The position numbers and the translations under genes are program-made. Below the pieces are notes generated by a model that worked only from the letters and a program-made list of their open reading frames with translations, did not search any database and was not told the origin of the DNA. Of a stretch of DNA of 64,000 nt, positions 62,376-64,000 are shown one piece after another (position 1 is the first letter of the stretch; each line of letters starts with the position of its first letter). This DNA comes from Sulfurisoma sp963709555 (GTDB taxonomy: Bacteria; Pseudomonadota; Gammaproteobacteria; Burkholderiales; Rhodocyclaceae). The DNA lies in the NCBI GenBank assembly GCA_963709555.1, contig CAVPWR010000008.1, forward strand, positions 558,001-622,000, written 5' to 3'.

Positions 62376-64000
62376 CGCCGCCGGCCGCGCACAGCCAGGA
62401 TCAGCGCGGCCGCGACCAGCAACGGGTCGAACAGCACATCCCAGAGATTGCTCGACTCGGGCAGGCCCGCGGCGAACACGGCGAGATCGACGGCGAGCAG
62501 CCAGAGCCAGAGCGGCTGGCCGTGGCGCCAGGCGAGCATTGCCGCCGCGCCGAGCGTGCCGACGAGCGTCGCCGCGGGCCAACCACCGAAACCGAGGCGA
62601 TAGGGGTCGAAGTCGCCAAGGCCCAGGGCCAGAACGTAGAACGCGATGCCGAAGATCGCCAGCGCGGCCGCCGGCGCGCGGCCGATCGGTGCCGGGCGGC
62701 CGGCGAGCGAGAGGGCGAGCAGTTGCAAGGTGGTGACGCTGGGGTCGCCCCACAGCGCGCGCAGCGCCATCGCGGCCGAGACGCCGTCGGCGACGGGGAT
62801 CAGCGCGAGCGCCGCGCCGCCCGCCGCGACAAAAAGTCGGCTGCGGCGGGACGGCGCGCGCGCGGTGATTTTCCAGACGATCCAGGCCACGAGCAGTGCC
62901 TGGGCGGCGAGGCCGTAAGCCATGTTGCACGGCTTCGCCTCCAGCCACGACGGAGCAAAGGTTACGTGTTTGATGGCCTTGCGCTGCCAGGTGTAGGCGA
63001 GGTGGATGGTGCCGTCGCGTCCCTGCAGCAGCGAGGGATAGGAGAATTCCTCGCCGCCGGCGGCATCTTCGACCAGGCGCGGCGCCGACCAACTCGCGCC
63101 GGCGTCGCGCGAGAGCGCAAGGGCCAGCTTGTTGCGGTTCGCCATCTGCGGGTTGTAGGCGAGCAGCAGGCGGCCGTCATGCAGGCGCAGCAATGCGACC
63201 GAGGCGTTGGGGTTGGGCAGCGCGGTGGCGCGGGCCGCCTGCCATGTCGCGCCGCCATCGCCGGTCGTGGCCAGCGGGATGCGGTTGGCGGGACCGGCAT
63301 CGCGCATCATAGCCACGGCGCGGTTGGCATCGAGCGCGGCGACGGCCGGCTGAAGTGTGCGCGCGGCGCCGGGCAGGCGTGCCTTGTCGAGCACGCGACC
63401 GGCGGCGTCGAGGCGCAGCCACTCGGCGCGCTTGGCGGCGAACTCGTGATAGGCCGGCAGCCCCCAGCCGCCGTCGGCCAGCGGCAATGGCGGCGTGCGC
63501 ACCAGCGTCGACAGGTTCCAGAACGGCGAGGTGATCAGGCGGGAGGCGGTGCTCCAGCTCTGCCCGCCGTCGATCGAGACCGCGTGGTTGATCGCGCTGC
63601 CGGCCCAGCCGCCGTAGCCGACGCTGACGAACCACAAATGCAAGCGCCCTTTGTCATCGACGGACAGCACCGGGTTGCCGAGTTTGCGCACCAGCCGCGC
63701 GGTGTCGTACTGGGCCTGTTCGCGGGTGACGATGGGGCGTGCCGCGCTCCATTGGCGGCCGTCATAGACTCGCCAAGAGGATAGCGACGTCGCGCGCACC
63801 CTCCCGGCTGCCGGCGAACCAGGCGGCGGCGACACGGCCGTCGGGCAGTTCGGCCAGCGTCGGTGCGTGGGCGCTGGGCGCCGGGTTCGGGAGCAAATGT
63901 TCGGAAAATGCCATGAAGGCAGAGGCTGGCACTGGAGTCGGCGCTGGCGACGCCCCGAAGGAAGTCCCCTTGGGGGATGCGGTGGTCTCGGTGGCGGGCG
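62372..64000 (-). pseudogene. BNR-repeat (sialidase-like) membrane protein, frameshift, runs off window
   Basis: The C-terminal part (62372 to about 63775) has three Asp-box repeats (SIDGGQSWS, TGDGGATWQ, SRDAGASWS) of a six-bladed propeller, then membrane helices near the end (LLVAWIVWKITA; LALIPVADGVSA; LLALSLAG). Upstream, in another frame, is the propeller start (HAPTLAELPDGRVAAAWFAG) and SREGARDVAILLA. One base must be dropped near 63775-63785 to join the two. The gene continues past the right edge, so its true start is not seen. It may be an exo-enzyme or sensor; the substrate is unknown. Confidence 0.8.

Overview
The window reads as one stretch of a high-GC betaproteobacterial chromosome, probably Rhodocyclales or a close relative. 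The support is housekeeping gene order: petABC followed by sspA-sspB, rpsF-priB-rpsR-rplI-dnaB, dnaX-ybaB-recR, and lysS with prfC, prfB and recJ nearby. Encoded proteins are typical of a respiring Gram-negative: a Rieske/cytochrome b/c1 complex, Lol lipoprotein export, a TonB-dependent receptor and Tat signals. No rRNA operon, complete insertion sequence, prophage or CRISPR array was seen.

Left part (1-23300): a truncated GGDEF/EAL enzyme paired with a periplasmic binding protein, tRNA-Val, gltX, a degenerate M48-like lipoprotein, a glycine-zipper protein, frame-disrupted mnmC, lysS, prfC, DUF1415, prfB with its programmed frameshift, a P-type ATPase that looks like the animal Na,K-ATPase class, recJ, lolC/E-lolD and a large DUF1631 protein. 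Next (23359-28047) is a three-gene c-di-GMP/outer-membrane cassette: a YfiN-like GGDEF/EAL protein, a TonB receptor and YfiR. It is bracketed by repeated EAL-tail sequence and looks acquired.

Middle part (28283-44072): an ABC ATPase/FtsX permease/AttH lipocalin operon, DUF2062, comEC, a hydrolase, the 4.5S SRP RNA, a Spy-like protein, dnaX-ybaB-recR, petABC and sspAB. Right part (44077-64000): a GAF-GAF adenylate cyclase beside a 36-residue-repeat coiled-coil protein, a fused CoA transferase, a higBA toxin-antitoxin pair near tRNA-Arg, an HDOD protein, the rpsF-dnaB cluster, PhoH, a glycosyltransferase/flippase/Bcp operon, vapBC beside an attC-like 59-bp hairpin, and a radical SAM/BNR-repeat pair leaving the window.

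The most interesting signals are at the DNA level. (1) A dispersed motif, AAAAAGTCGGC, often extended with GCTGGCG, occurs ten times (one copy with four As) in both orientations, in several reading frames and between genes, in a window that also carries comEC. (2) Six DnaA-box-like 9-mers start exactly every 11 bp upstream of dnaB. (3) An attC-like 59-bp element lies beside vapBC. (4) Four genes (mnmC, the TonB receptor, sspB and the BNR gene) carry about six apparent frameshifts in total. That is either gene decay or indel errors in the assembly, and it should be settled before those genes are called broken.
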